Shown piece by piece: positions 1 through 6,625 of a stretch of DNA of 64,000 bases. The DNA is from a virus: positions 1 to 64,000 of IMG/VR virus record IMGVR_UViG_3300047564_005433; one strand, 5' to 3'. The stretch's first letter is position 1; every line of letters begins with the position of its first letter. The notes beneath the pieces were generated by a model. That model searched no databases. It saw nothing but the letters and a program-made list of their open reading frames with translations, and was not told where the DNA came from. The translations under genes were made by a program, and so were the position numbers.

Positions 1-1
1 T

Positions 2-19
2 TTTGTTGGCGCCAACAAA
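2..19. repeat. Perfect 18-bp palindrome
   Basis: The sequence TTTGTTGGCGCCAACAAA reads the same on both strands. It lies at the extreme left edge, so its gene context is unknown. It could be a protein-binding site or the stem of a hairpin; there is no T-run next to it within the window that would make it a terminator. Confidence 0.5.
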
Positions 20-96
20 TTGGTCTCCGCCTGAGAGCTAAGCTTGGGGGCGAATCACGCAAACGCGGCGACCAGAAATTTCCAGTCCGTGCGCTG

Positions 97-180
97 CTCT
101 CCATTGACAGAGCAATGGAGGGAAGTGATGGCCTAAGCGTGAAGCGATTAACAAGAGCTAATCGCTTCAGAGGCTTAGGC
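97..180. other. Two strong stem-loops downstream of the nrdB-like gene
   Basis: Two inverted repeats sit side by side in the 228 bases beyond the stop of the RNR small-subunit gene. The first pairs CTCCATTG (99-106) with CAATGGAG (113-120). The second is a compound stem: GCCTAAGC (131-138) pairs with GCTTAGGC (173-180), and inside it AAGCGATTA (142-150) pairs with TAATCGCTT (159-167). There is no uridine tract, so this is not an ordinary terminator. A structured 3' UTR or small RNA is possible; no family was recognised. Nothing convincing is encoded in 20-228. Confidence 0.5.
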
Positions 181-228
181 TCTGTCTGCCCGATGCTAAC
201 GCAGAGCGGGAACTCGGTCAATATAACA

Positions 229-963
229 CTAGGCCCTGCCGTAGGAAGGCAGATTAGTATTGGCCGCCTCAAAGAACGCAGGCATTCGGCTGCGTTGCGT
301 TTCCGCAAGACCGTCTGCCTTGCCCTTCTCAAACAAGCTATCACTCTGCTTGAGCCAGAAATCTTTGTTTAACCATTTATTTTCGCTAGCGCCCAGCGCA
401 TCAAATGCCCACAATGCAGTGGCACGACGCAGTTTGTTCAAGCTCTGCCCAGCATTCTCATCAAGCTCTTTAGCAACAAGGCTATGCACGCCAACGTGGG
501 TAATCTCGTCACGACTAATATCAGCCGCCACTGTGCGAATGCCCATGTCTCCATTGAAACGGAAGAACGGCAGCACAACAAAGAAAATACTGCGCTCAAG
601 AATGGCAGCTTTCAAAATGGGATGGGCAGGATGCTCTTGCCATGCCTTCAAGATGCCCTCCACTTCCTGCTCGGCCTTTTCATTAGCACCATGAGCAGCA
701 ACGATGTAGTTAAGAGCTTGGTCATGCCGCTGCTCGTCTTCTTGGTTGTGCCGCAGTGCTTCCACCACTCCCGGAGTGGAAGGCAGATCACGCTGTAGCC
801 CTTGCTCCAGAAAGTCCTTTACGGGCAGCTCCAAGTGACGCAATGCCAGTAGCTTGCCCAAAGTGGCTTCACTGCCTTCCTGCACAATGCCCTTGTCCAC
901 GGCAACGGCCTGCCAAGGCCGTTTTTTAGCAATCATTGACAGATAGGGGCTCTTCGTCGTCAT
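229..963 (-). CDS. nrdB: Class I ribonucleotide reductase small subunit, lacking the usual radical tyrosine
   Basis: This 244-residue protein has the metal-ligand pattern of the ferritin-like RNR beta subunit: EDEQRH (Glu..His), a Glu in ILERSIFF, and SRDEITHV (Glu..His). It should generate the radical or oxidant used by the large subunit encoded just upstream to make deoxynucleotides. In classical NrdB the radical Tyr is four residues after the first ligand His; here that residue is Leu (RHDQAL), so a stored Tyr122-type radical is not possible at that place. It is shorter than bacterial NrdB (about 350 residues). I chose the ATG at 963: an upstream in-frame extension to 1068 would be translated through a terminator. 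No Shine-Dalgarno sequence precedes the ATG. Family call strong; radical chemistry inferred. Confidence 0.85.
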   Translation of the reverse strand: MTTKSPYLSMIAKKRPWQAVAVDKGIVQEGSEATLGKLLALRHLELPVKDFLEQGLQRDLPSTPGVVEALRHNQEDEQRHDQALNYIVAAHGANEKAEQEVEGILKAWQEHPAHPILKAAILERSIFFVVLPFFRFNGDMGIRTVAADISRDEITHVGVHSLVAKELDENAGQSLNKLRRATALWAFDALGASENKWLNKDFWLKQSDSLFEKGKADGLAETQRSRMPAFFEAANTNLPSYGRA

Positions 964-997
964 GGTCGTGGTATCGTTCAGTGGGTGTTGAGGAGAA

Positions 998-1017
998 AAG
1001 GGGCCTTCCGGCCCCTT
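998..1017 (-). terminator. Hairpin terminator between the nrdA and nrdB-like genes
   Basis: GGGGCC (1000-1005), loop TTCC, GGCCCC (1010-1015). On the minus strand the stem is followed by TTTTCTCC, on the plus strand by TTCTTTTTT, so it could work in both directions. Its place between the two RNR subunit genes suggests unequal expression of the subunits or partial read-through. Confidence 0.7.
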
Positions 1018-1025
1018 CTTTTTTG

Positions 1026-2471
1026 TCATTCTGAGCAAGCAGCGCAGAATCCAGCCTCCAGCGAACAAGACGCAGAATCCTGCTCAGCCTCTTTATTGAG
1101 GCCAAACATACTCTTAAAATCGTCGTCCAACGCAGCATATGCGTCGTCCTTGCGCTGAGTGTCAGGCAGGACTTGCAAGCTGTAATAGAGGCTCGTCTGA
1201 GGAGAGTCTAGCCAATCCTTCAGGAAGGCTTCGTCATAAATCACCACATCTGACCAAGAATTAAACGAATAGCCATGGAAAAGACCAGTACGTTGATACA
1301 ACTGCACTAGCCCATTGGCAGCTTTATAAAACGCATCCCAGCCCACTTCCGCAGCAGTTTCCACTTCCCCGTAATCAAAGCTCTCCACGCCAAAAGTGCC
1401 GCTGTCGCGATCTACAGTCCGAGCAATGGGAGGGGCAATTTCAGGGGCAGTCGTAAAGCCACGACTGTCGAGATAGCGATAGGAGCAGGAGGCGGTGGGG
1501 GCAATGCAGAAGGCACGCTCCATGCCATGCTCGCGAGCAATATCAGCAGCGCCATCAATACCCTTATAGAGAGCGTAGACGGCTTTTCCGGCCACGGTGT
1601 CTTTCCAATGGTGCGCCCAAGGATGGGGATCGTCCACCAAGAAAGCATCAAGAGCTTCACCAAACTCTTTGTAGCTAATTCCATGGATGGAAAGAAAATT
1701 AGCCAAGCCAAGAATGCCGAGGCCTACTTGCTTGTCAATGGAAGGGGAAAGATATTCACCAGTGTCGCCCACGCCAGTGCGACCATGCAGTTCACAAAGC
1801 TGCGTCATGCCCTCGACAAATGCTCCTTGAATGTTATCAAGCGTGCATGCGCCCAAATTAACGTGCTGAAGAAGGCAAGTACCACGATGCGGAAGATAAA
1901 CTTCCAGGCAAACATTAGCCCGGATGCGCTTTCCACGACTGTCGTAGCGGATTTTGTTGAGCCAGAGATCGCCAGAAGAGACGGCACGAAGACAGGCATT
2001 GATCAGTTCAGGAGACGATGCAGAAAGGAAATTTTCATCAACGTTCAAGCAACGCTTCACCCAGGGAAGCTCACTGCGTGATGCACTAACAAATTCAATG
2101 GCGTCAGGAGAAGAGTAGTCAAGATGAAGAACTACGGCTCCATTCTTATACAAACCGCCCCTACGCAAGATTTCATTAAGCGTGGAATAAATCTTGCCAA
2201 AACTTACTGGTCCACTTGCCACGAGGCCTTTGCCATTTTCAGCCCCCCTCTCACGCAAAGAAGACAAATGAACAGCGACGCCCGCACCATTGCGCAAGCC
2301 GTGGCTAACAAACCGCCAAGACGCTTCAATGCCATCTTCGCCCTCCATTGAATCTTCTACGTTGAAGACAGTACAGCTCACTGGCAAGCGGCCATCAGGG
2401 CTGTCTAGCCAATCTTGCACGCGTCCTGTCCGAGCAATCGGCTCACATTTTGCCTTTTCCTTCAGCTTCAT
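1026..2471 (-). CDS. nrdA: Class I ribonucleotide reductase large subunit (short form)
   Basis: This 481-residue protein reduces ribonucleotides to deoxyribonucleotides. Key residues are visible: a first redox Cys in LPVSCTVFN, the thiyl-radical motif N-V-C-L-E (Asn, Cys, Glu), the second redox Cys in RGTCLLQ, the phosphate-binding APTASCS segment, and a C-terminal FCAACSE pair that could relay electrons. It has no ATP-cone and is far shorter than the 700-850 residues of most NrdA, resembling the short RNRs of some cyanophages that were once filed as class II. The adjacent ferritin-like gene supports class I. An ATG at 2492 lies inside a perfect hairpin-terminator, so I start at the next ATG (2471, MKLKEKAK). 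It is followed by a terminator and then the small-subunit gene. Confidence 0.88.
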   Translation of the reverse strand: MKLKEKAKCEPIARTGRVQDWLDSPDGRLPVSCTVFNVEDSMEGEDGIEASWRFVSHGLRNGAGVAVHLSSLRERGAENGKGLVASGPVSFGKIYSTLNEILRRGGLYKNGAVVLHLDYSSPDAIEFVSASRSELPWVKRCLNVDENFLSASSPELINACLRAVSSGDLWLNKIRYDSRGKRIRANVCLEVYLPHRGTCLLQHVNLGACTLDNIQGAFVEGMTQLCELHGRTGVGDTGEYLSPSIDKQVGLGILGLANFLSIHGISYKEFGEALDAFLVDDPHPWAHHWKDTVAGKAVYALYKGIDGAADIAREHGMERAFCIAPTASCSYRYLDSRGFTTAPEIAPPIARTVDRDSGTFGVESFDYGEVETAAEVGWDAFYKAANGLVQLYQRTGLFHGYSFNSWSDVVIYDEAFLKDWLDSPQTSLYYSLQVLPDTQRKDDAYAALDDDFKSMFGLNKEAEQDSASCSLEAGFCAACSE

Positions 2472-2482
2472 AAGACGACAAA

Positions 2483-2500
2483 AGGGGACCATGGTCCCCT
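2483..2500 (-). terminator. Perfect 18-bp palindrome followed by TTTT on the minus strand
   Basis: AGGGGACCATGGTCCCCT is self-complementary and followed on the minus strand by TTTTG. It lies after the small gene at 2558-2749 and directly before the RNR large-subunit gene, and argues against translation starting at the ATG it contains. Confidence 0.6.
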
Positions 2501-2557
2501 GAGAATCAACAGAGGCAGGCTAGCGCAGGAAGCCTTCAGGAAAGAGGAAGAAAGCCT

Positions 2558-2749
2558 TTAATCGCAAAGGCCGTCTGAGTCTTCCATGGAGAGCAAATCA
2601 TTCACGAACAGGCGAGCCTCGTTTGTCGTGCGGAAATAAAAAGGCTTCCCATCAATAGCGGCAAACCATTGGAACTCCGGCTTGCTAAAACATGGCCACA
2701 ATTTATACGGGCCAATATTAAATGGCTGGCGATCAGGAAGGCCCCACAT
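2558..2749 (-). CDS. Small protein of unknown function
   Basis: The gene encodes 63 residues rich in aromatic residues (for example EFQWFAAIDGKPFYF) and ends in a short acidic segment. It starts with an ATG at 2749 and is followed by the terminator at 2483-2500, so it may form its own unit upstream of the RNR genes. There is no signal peptide or membrane segment. I do not recognise the family. Confidence 0.55.
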   Translation of the reverse strand: MWGLPDRQPFNIGPYKLWPCFSKPEFQWFAAIDGKPFYFRTTNEARLFVNDLLSMEDSDGLCD

Positions 2750-2879
2750 AGAAGCTTTGCGAAGATTATCTCACGCTAGCCGTTATTAACAATTGCATAA
2801 GTGGCATTTAATACAAAATGCAGCTTTCCCATTGAATCCTTAAGAAACTTGGAAGAATTTAGTCAAAATGTTCGCCACG

Positions 2880-3200
2880 ATACTGAAAACGCCACATTTG
2901 AGCCACAGTGCGAGATACGATAGCCTTAGCGGAGCCGCTGACAACTGCTTGGAATGCTCCGTCGCAAGACGACGCTCCTCAGACGAGAGCCTCAAGCGAG
3001 CGTAGCCCCCAAGGGCGGAGCGTCTACTAACAAAAGGCTAAGTAAGCTGCTCGATCATGACCGCGAGCCCCAAAGGCGAGCTTTCCCTCCGAGCAGCGAA
3101 AAACAAAAGGCTGGTCCTGTTCCTAAGTAAAGGGCTTCCCTTCGTGCGCGTCGCTACCAAGAGAGTGCTAAAAGGCTTTTTTATATCAAGAAGGTCTAGC
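2880..3200. ncRNA. Non-coding region with two related long stem-loops, candidate structured RNA
   Basis: No convincing gene fits in 2750-3232. Instead there are two consecutive inverted-repeat units: GACGCTCC (2971-2978) with GGAGCGTC (3017-3024), and GCTGCTCG (3046-3053) with CGAGCAGC (3090-3097). Both loops carry a related core, AGCCCCCAAGGGCGGAGC in the first and GAGCCCCAAAGGCGAGC in the second, and both are followed by AACAAAAGGCT. A third AAAAGGCT at about 3170 is followed by six T residues. The tandem, structured design suggests RNA or a repeated protein-binding element; strand and function are not known. Confidence 0.4.
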
Positions 3201-3202
3201 AC

Positions 3203-3220
3203 GGAGGCCTTAAGGCCTCC
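3203..3220. terminator. Perfect GC-rich palindrome, possible plus-strand terminator
   Basis: GGAGGCCTTAAGGCCTCC is followed on the plus strand by TTTCTC and on the minus strand by no T-run. It would end transcription rightward out of the structured region, or mark the end of the 17-residue minus-strand ORF at 3233-3286. Confidence 0.45.
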
Positions 3221-3232
3221 TTTCTCAGGAAA

Positions 3233-3286
3233 TTAAACGATGGAAAGGGAGGTGATGTAAATTGTTTCGTCTTGCTCTTTGCTCAT
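3233..3286 (-). CDS. Possible 17-residue leader-type peptide
   Basis: A very short ORF (MSKEQDETIYITSLSIV) is preceded by AAGGAGGAGAACG directly before its ATG, one of the strongest Shine-Dalgarno sequences in this part of the window, where most genes have none. Thirteen bases after its stop begins a perfect 18-bp palindrome. The combination recalls a leader peptide or decoy mini-gene. It may also be chance. Confidence 0.3.
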   Translation of the reverse strand: MSKEQDETIYITSLSIV

Positions 3287-3419
3287 CGTTCTCCTCCTTG
3301 GGGAGGCTCACTAGCTTAACCATTGCCTAGGACGCTTCATCTGCGCCTCTGCGAGGCTTGATTCAGCGTGTGGCAACTAGCTTTTTGCTTGTTAGCTTTG
3401 CTACAACGCAACGCTTGGC

Positions 3420-3779
3420 ATGAGCGTCTACTCCCTGCAACCAACAAAGCTCTGCCAGCTTTGCAACGAAGCAAAGCCTTTCGTAGCCTTTCCTTCTCAG
3501 CCTCGTAATCGCGACCGTCTCGACTCCCGCTGTCGCACTTGCATTAACCAGCACCAATCTCTTCGCTCTCGCCTGAAACGACAATTCCCTGCCCCTCCTC
3601 CAGGGCCTTGCCCAATCTGTCAAAAACATACTGAACGCTGGGTGTTAGATCATTGCCACAATACAGACGCCTTCAGAGGTTATATTTGCTCCTCTTGTAA
3701 TCTTGGCCTAGGACATTTCGATGATTCGCCCGCCATGGTAAAAGCAGCTCTTGATTATTTGCTAAGTATAAATACTTAG
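3420..3779 (+). CDS. Recombination endonuclease VII-like nuclease
   Basis: This 119-residue protein has two Cys pairs near the N-terminus (LCQLCNEA, CRTCINQH) and then a second zinc-binding core, CPICQK, with the Endonuclease_7 hallmark LDHCHNTDAFRGYICSSCN followed by LGHFDDSP. T4 endonuclease VII resolves Holliday junctions and branched DNA; small relatives in phages are often free-standing homing-type nucleases. The gene is on the plus strand and isolated between non-coding regions, opposite to its neighbours, which fits either an acquired nuclease or a gene read toward the DnaA-box region. The start at 3420 is the only ATG before the first Cys pair. Confidence 0.85.
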   Translation: MSVYSLQPTKLCQLCNEAKPFVAFPSQPRNRDRLDSRCRTCINQHQSLRSRLKRQFPAPPPGPCPICQKHTERWVLDHCHNTDAFRGYICSSCNLGLGHFDDSPAMVKAALDYLLSINT

Positions 3780-3901
3780 ACGATTTTCCAGGTGAAAAAT
3801 GGCCCCACTTTTCGGAGGATATACCCCAGCCCCCCACTTTACTTTTGCCGGGTTACTGCGCTGTATCCGTTGATACCGTTTCACAATACGTTACAGAAAA
3901 G

Positions 3902-3934
3902 TTTTCCACAGGCCTGTGGAAAAACTGTGGAAAA
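3902..3934. other. Cluster of three DnaA-box-like sequences
   Basis: TTTTCCACA (3902-3910) faces two inverted copies, TGTGGAAAA at 3915-3923 and 3926-3934, so three nonamers occupy 33 bp. The form TTTTCCACA is the DnaA-box variant I associate with cyanobacterial origins. The cluster lies in a 344-bp stretch (3780-4123) without a gene. An origin that recruits host DnaA is a reasonable inference; the first pair also forms a palindrome. Confidence 0.55.
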
Positions 3935-4022
3935 ACTCCTGCAATTGGAGAGATGCTCCCTAGATTCTCCAATCTCCTAGTGTTCACCGATCCTACGGAC
4001 TCTCGCCACACGGTCACCCTAT

Positions 4023-4106
4023 GGGCCCTGCAGGCATTGAAAAGGGCCCTTATGGGCCCTTGTGGCTGGTTTGATTGTGGGGCCCTTATGGGCCCTTGTG
4101 GGGCCC
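4023..4106. repeat. GGGCCC cluster with a duplicated 22-bp unit
   Basis: GGGCCC occurs six times in 84 bp (4023, 4044, 4054, 4080, 4090, 4101). A 22-bp unit of the form GGGCCCTTATGGGCCC plus TTGTGG occurs at 4044-4065 and again at 4080-4101. Each GGGCCC is itself a palindrome. The cluster lies between the DnaA boxes and the convergent end of the GP88-family gene. Function unknown; the regular spacing suggests a binding array. Confidence 0.6.
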
Positions 4107-4123
4107 CTCAGCATTCTTGATTG

Positions 4124-5035
4124 TCAGGCGATGCAGAATGATTCTTTATCGGCTGCGGTGTAGTTAATGCCGTGGGGTAGTTTGAAACGCAAGCCTACGA
4201 TATGGCCACCAGTTATATCAGACGGACGAAAATCAGTCAAATCACCATCTAGCACTGCGAACACTCTCCCGGTCATTCTGTCACTGGGTAGAAAATCGAA
4301 GCGCGAACAGTCAACATACTGAGGCAAATCCTGGCCACGTTTGAGAGAGAATGCGGCGGCCACGTTAACGCCAGATTGCAACGCGTCCCGGCAAATCTTA
4401 AGGTTCTGGGGATTGTTCCACCCGTCAAAACTAAACGTAAGATGATAGCCAAGCCGCTTACATTCTGCCCAATTGCGTTTGATTTTCGTATAATCATAAA
4501 ATTGCACCCTTGGCCCTCCATTGTTTGCGATGTAGTTAAACACTTCAAAGATGTTGCGCTTGCCGATAGGCAGATCCTGGCCAAACTTAACGCGGCAGAA
4601 TGCTGCAAACTCTGGCGTGATGGTAAAATCTACATTCTCCCACGCTATATCGCTTGTGCCGTTTAGTCTGATTGCAATGGGCTCGCCTGAATGTTTGGCA
4701 AGCTTGCCTAAGATTGCACAAACAATCAGCCGCGCAAATCTCTGTTTGTCTGCTGCGAATGCTAAAGTTCGGCGGATTCTTGCCGCTTGTTTGTTTGTCA
4801 TATAAACGGGGTTGCCTGCAAAATGTAGGCAAATCTTGCGACAATTTCCAGCGCCGGGGCAAACATTAACGCCACTGGTGTTGTCTGGGGCCAAATGTAG
4901 GATGTAGGTTTGAACTTTAGACTTCTCAGTTTTGGGATTGGTCGAGAGCAAATCACGGGCGCTGATTTTATATTGTTTGGCCATGGAAGCCAAATCAGCG
5001 GGCAGTTTGGCGCGACTGTTGATTGTTGCAGGCAT
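4124..5035 (-). CDS. GP88-family phage protein
   Basis: The 303-residue product has the signature I associate with the phage gene product 88 family: a segment beginning SGVNVCPGAGNCRKICL (three spaced Cys) near residues 55-75, then a basic region (NKQAARIRRT) and a central part with FYDYTKIKRNW and FSFDGWNNP. The Cys pattern suggests a metal or cluster site, but the biochemical role of the family is, to my knowledge, not settled. The gene lies on the minus strand between the origin-like repeats on both sides, 42 bases after a small ORF. The ATG at 5035 gives a natural start. Confidence 0.7.
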   Translation of the reverse strand: MPATINSRAKLPADLASMAKQYKISARDLLSTNPKTEKSKVQTYILHLAPDNTSGVNVCPGAGNCRKICLHFAGNPVYMTNKQAARIRRTLAFAADKQRFARLIVCAILGKLAKHSGEPIAIRLNGTSDIAWENVDFTITPEFAAFCRVKFGQDLPIGKRNIFEVFNYIANNGGPRVQFYDYTKIKRNWAECKRLGYHLTFSFDGWNNPQNLKICRDALQSGVNVAAAFSLKRGQDLPQYVDCSRFDFLPSDRMTGRVFAVLDGDLTDFRPSDITGGHIVGLRFKLPHGINYTAADKESFCIA

Positions 5036-5077
5036 GATTTTAGTTTGAGAATGTTTGCGGAATGTTTGGATGATTGT

Positions 5078-5260
5078 CTATTGTTCGCCTGGCAGTTTGA
5101 TCTCAAGAATTCGAGCACTCCTAAAAGCATTCAAGGCGCCCATAACTGCAGAACTGCGCGATAATTCGGGATTAACTCGCATACCCTCGCTGAACAACAA
5201 GAATGCGGCGTTAAATTCTGCCTCAGTCAGCGTAGGGATTTGGCGATTGTTTGTGGCCAT
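5078..5260 (-). CDS. Small protein of unknown function
   Basis: A 60-residue protein (MATNNRQIPTLTEAEFNAAF...) predicted to be mostly helical, with no membrane segment. The start at 5260 is preceded by the bases TTTCAAACC, the same context (AAACC before ATG) as many small genes farther right. It lies directly upstream of the GP88-family gene on the same strand and could share a transcript. No family recognised. Confidence 0.5.
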   Translation of the reverse strand: MATNNRQIPTLTEAEFNAAFLLFSEGMRVNPELSRSSAVMGALNAFRSARILEIKLPGEQ

Positions 5261-5505
5261 GGTTTGAAACGGTTTGGAGAGGGTCGGTGGAATCGCTTCC
5301 GTCCGATGCATGCATCCTGCCAAATTTCAACGGGCTTGCATAGTGTGCGGTTTGGCAAACCGTCCACTGGTGTTAAGCGTTGCGGCATGGTACCAGGCCG
5401 CGCGATGCTCGCAACATCCGAACTAAAGAGATGAACGCGCCCGCGCGTACCATGGCAGCCGCCCATAGGTCAACCGTTGCAACATTCCGCAACATTCCAG
5501 CAAAT

Positions 5506-5635
5506 AACGCCATCGTGATAATGCAAACAACACAAGCGCAGAATCACAAACAACGCCATCGTGATAATGCAAACAACGCAAGCGTGATAATGGCAAGGGT
5601 ATCATCACGCCATAACGCTATCGTGATATCACGAT
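5506..5635. repeat. Iteron-like CGTGAT repeats and a 16-bp palindrome
   Basis: A 25-bp sequence starting AACGCCATCGTGATAATG occurs perfectly twice (5506-5530 and 5552-5576, period 46), followed by a shorter relative at 5575-5592. The core CGTGAT then recurs in both orientations, ending in the perfect palindrome ATCGTGATATCACGAT (5620-5635). Further copies of the core lie at about 5851 and, inverted, at 5874. Such iterons typically bind an initiator or repressor. No gene is credible across 5261-6017; the open frames here are repeat-derived. Confidence 0.65.
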
Positions 5636-5743
5636 TCCAGGCGCAAGCTTTTGTAACATTTCGTAACATAAGCTCAGCTTATCACTTCTATAAGCTTGGT
5701 TTATCAGTACAAACGTACTATGTGACAGTTGAGAATTGGCACA

Positions 5744-5773
5744 AGTACGCCTGTACTATAGTACGCCTGTACT
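5744..5773. repeat. Tandem 16-bp repeat of AGTACGCCTGTACT
   Basis: AGTACGCCTGTACT occurs at 5744-5757 and 5760-5773. Each copy is partly palindromic (AGTAC...GTACT), and the surrounding 100 bp is full of alternating GCGCAT and ATATGC steps. It is probably part of the same regulatory or origin array as the neighbouring repeats. Confidence 0.55.
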
Positions 5774-5880
5774 ACTATGCCTCTATGCGGCTATGCGCAT
5801 ACAACGATATCGCGATATGCGCATATGCGCATAAAAGCATATAACGGTAGCGTGATACGATTTTATGATTTCATCACGAT

Positions 5881-5995
5881 AAAATTTTAAAATTTTCCCA
5901 AGATACGCCCCTAGCCGGACCCAAGATACGCATCTAGCCGGTTCCAATTTTTCCTGATACGCATCTAGCCGTGCCCAAGATAGGAAACCAGCCGG
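5881..5995. repeat. AT-rich box and four direct repeats of about 22 bp
   Basis: AAAATTTTAAAATTTT (5881-5896) is followed by four imperfect direct repeats at 5897-5918, 5920-5941, 5951-5972 and 5974-5995. The best-conserved elements are GATACGC and CTAGCCG. An AT-rich box next to ordered direct repeats is the textbook layout of an iteron origin. The last repeat runs into a strong hairpin at 5991-6010. Confidence 0.65.
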
Positions 5996-6010
5996 GCCTT
6001 GTAGCCCGGC
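5991..6010 (+). terminator. Strong hairpin with T-run on the plus strand
   Basis: GCCGGGC pairs with GCCCGGC around the loop CTTGTA and is followed by TTTTGCTTT on the plus strand. It isolates the repeat region from the small-gene block on its right; on the minus strand it lies 8 bases after the stop of the 51-residue gene. Confidence 0.65.
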
Positions 6011-6017
6011 TTTTGCT

Positions 6018-6173
6018 TTACCAGCCATGCCCATCAAAAGCAGCCTTCACAGCCGCTTCTTCGCTTTCATACGGCCCTCCCACCCCTTCTCCATCGTCCT
6101 CATACCAATACCAGCCTTCAACTAGTTCAGTGCCTTTGCAGCAATCGTCGTTGAAGAAATCAATGAGGATCAT
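6018..6173 (-). CDS. Small acidic, Trp/Tyr-rich protein
   Basis: A 51-residue protein starting MILIDFFNDDCC, with GWYWYEDDGEG and a helical tail ESEEAAVKAAFDGHGW. The pattern (aromatic pair, acidic turn, then a Glu-rich helix) is one I have seen in small cyanophage hypothetical proteins, without known function. Its ATG overlaps the stop of the SSB-like gene by one base (TGATG), so the two are translationally coupled. Confidence 0.65.
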   Translation of the reverse strand: MILIDFFNDDCCKGTELVEGWYWYEDDGEGVGGPYESEEAAVKAAFDGHGW

Positions 6174-6433
6174 CAGAGAGGCCTGCCTAGATGTTCAATG
6201 GTTTCAATGCGAACAGTCCTATCAATGGTGAGAGTACCAATCAAGCCAATTAAACTCCCCTCGTCCATTGAAAAAGCTTGTTCTGCAAGGATACCCCATG
6301 CTTCACAAGGCACTGGAGTGGTTTTAGAGCCCCTGGCAATAACGATGTCAAAGGAAGCATGAGCAGAGCCATTGGGAGGCTCTTGATAATGAATGGGGCC
6401 AAGACGGCCAATAAGCGTCATTTGCCTGCTCAT
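6173..6433 (-). CDS. Short SSB-like OB-fold protein
   Basis: The 86-residue product begins MSRQMTLIGRLG and continues with ASFDIVIARG, PVPCEAWGILAEQAF and GSLIGLIGTLTIDR. This strand pattern, with a conserved EAWG...LIGLIGTL stretch, matches short single-stranded-DNA-binding OB-folds (SSB or PriB-like) but lacks an acidic C-terminal tail. It would coat single-stranded phage DNA or act as a primosome accessory. It overlaps its upstream neighbour by one base (TGATG) and its downstream neighbour in the same way, forming a three-gene coupled unit. A second SSB-like gene lies at 24612. Alternative: an unrelated OB-fold protein. Confidence 0.6.
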   Translation of the reverse strand: MSRQMTLIGRLGPIHYQEPPNGSAHASFDIVIARGSKTTPVPCEAWGILAEQAFSMDEGSLIGLIGTLTIDRTVRIETIEHLGRPL

Positions 6434-6621
6434 CAATCTTCCTCGATAATGCGGAAATCAGGATCGTTGCCTTTCTTTATCCATCGGCATTGATTTAGCT
6501 CAGGAAACACCAAGAAAAGCTTATCGTGGTGATTTTGTTCAACAATGGCAGTGGTGAGCTTAGTGCCAATCCGGCTTTTGCCTTTCTTGCTAATTGCAAG
6601 GATGTTAATAGCGTCTTGCAT
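6433..6621 (-). CDS. Small protein of unknown function
   Basis: The protein has 62 residues, starting MQDAINILAISKKGKS and ending in an acidic tail (FRIIEED). A longer frame to 6717 uses a non-ATG start and is unlikely; the ATG at 6621 is preceded by TTTGAAACC, the local start context. Its stop overlaps the start of the SSB-like gene, suggesting a joint function, but the family is not recognised. Confidence 0.6.
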   Translation of the reverse strand: MQDAINILAISKKGKSRIGTKLTTAIVEQNHHDKLFLVFPELNQCRWIKKGNDPDFRIIEED

Positions 6622-6625
6622 GGTT

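Noticed and set aside
964-1068. N-terminal extension of the nrdB-like gene
   Set aside because: It would be translated from inside the nrdA-like gene through the terminator hairpin; the ATG at 963 is the natural start.
5380-5844. 154-residue plus-strand open frame
   Set aside because: It runs through the iteron repeats, has repeat-derived peptide content (NNAIVIM, NNASVIM) and no ribosome site; best seen as an artefact.
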